The notes below the pieces were generated by a model, which saw only the letters and a program-made list of their open reading frames with translations, was not told where the DNA came from and did no database searches. Positions 5,124-5,125 of a stretch of 5,125 nucleotides of DNA are shown here, in pieces. Each line of letters begins with the position of its first letter. The first letter of the stretch is position 1. The stretch is from contig CAJUDC010000148.1 of assembly GCA_910584955.1 (NCBI GenBank), positions 1-5,125 of the forward strand. Direction: 5' to 3'. A program made the translations under genes and the position numbers. This DNA comes from an uncultured Paraprevotella sp. (GTDB lineage Bacteria > Bacteroidota > Bacteroidia > Bacteroidales > Bacteroidaceae).

Positions 5124-5125
5124 TA

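Larger units (their letters stand above)
4021..5125. other. Putative multi-cassette invertible (shufflon-like) tail fibre tip array, running off the window
   Basis: The region holds one expressed tip on the + strand (A) and at least three tips on the - strand (B, C and partial D). None of the - strand tips has its own N-terminal body. A, B and C begin with the same Ser-Lys-Leu-Ala-Gly-encoding repeat, in the same codon phase, and end in TAA next to the following repeat or, for A and B, tail to tail with 14 bases between stops (4319-4332). Inversion between site A and B or C would fuse a new tip to residue 421 without changing frame. Known parallels are the Mu Gin and P1 Cin fibre switches and the multi-site Min system of plasmid p15B. 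The recombinase gene and the right boundary are outside the window, and inversion is inferred, not observed. Confidence 0.75.

Overview
This window is part of the tail and baseplate module of a contractile-tailed, Mu/P2-like phage or prophage. The host is probably a member of the Bacteroidales. That rests on the protein families, the tightly overlapping genes and the lack of convincing Shine-Dalgarno sequences. It is an inference, because no host gene is present.

Positions 1-4318 hold eight genes on the + strand, packed with gaps of 1-6 bases or with overlaps, as in one late operon. The order is: end of a gpD-like hub protein, gpV-like spike, a small unknown protein, gp25/gpW-like wedge protein, LysM-like gpX-type protein, gpJ-like wedge protein, gpI-like protein and tail fibre. 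It parallels Mu genes 44-45-46-47-48-49 and P2 V-W-J-I-H, with two small additional genes. Together the products would form the baseplate hub, spike and wedges and the fibre that binds the host surface. No promoter or terminator could be recognised, so transcription presumably enters from upstream.

Positions 4021-5125 are the unusual part. The expressed fibre gene ends in a variable C-terminal segment of 98 residues that begins at a Ser-Lys-Leu-Ala-Gly motif. Downstream, on the opposite strand, lie at least three further fibre C-terminal segments without their own N-termini. They are cassette B (4333-4662), cassette C (4667-4969) and the end of cassette D (4971 to beyond the window). The starts of A, B and C share a repeat with the invariant core AAACTGGCAGGT, inverted in B and C relative to A and always in the same reading phase. 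Each cassette ends in a stop codon next to the following repeat. Inversion between A and B or A and C would therefore replace the fibre tip in frame, giving predicted fibres of 530 or 521 residues instead of 519. This looks like a multi-cassette invertible array (shufflon-like) for host-range switching. The recombinase is not in the window and inversion itself has not been shown.

The cassette region is clearly richer in A+T than the baseplate genes (hand counts: 39 G+C in 120 bases at 4321-4440, against 34 in 60 at 2341-2400). This fits separately acquired receptor-binding tips.
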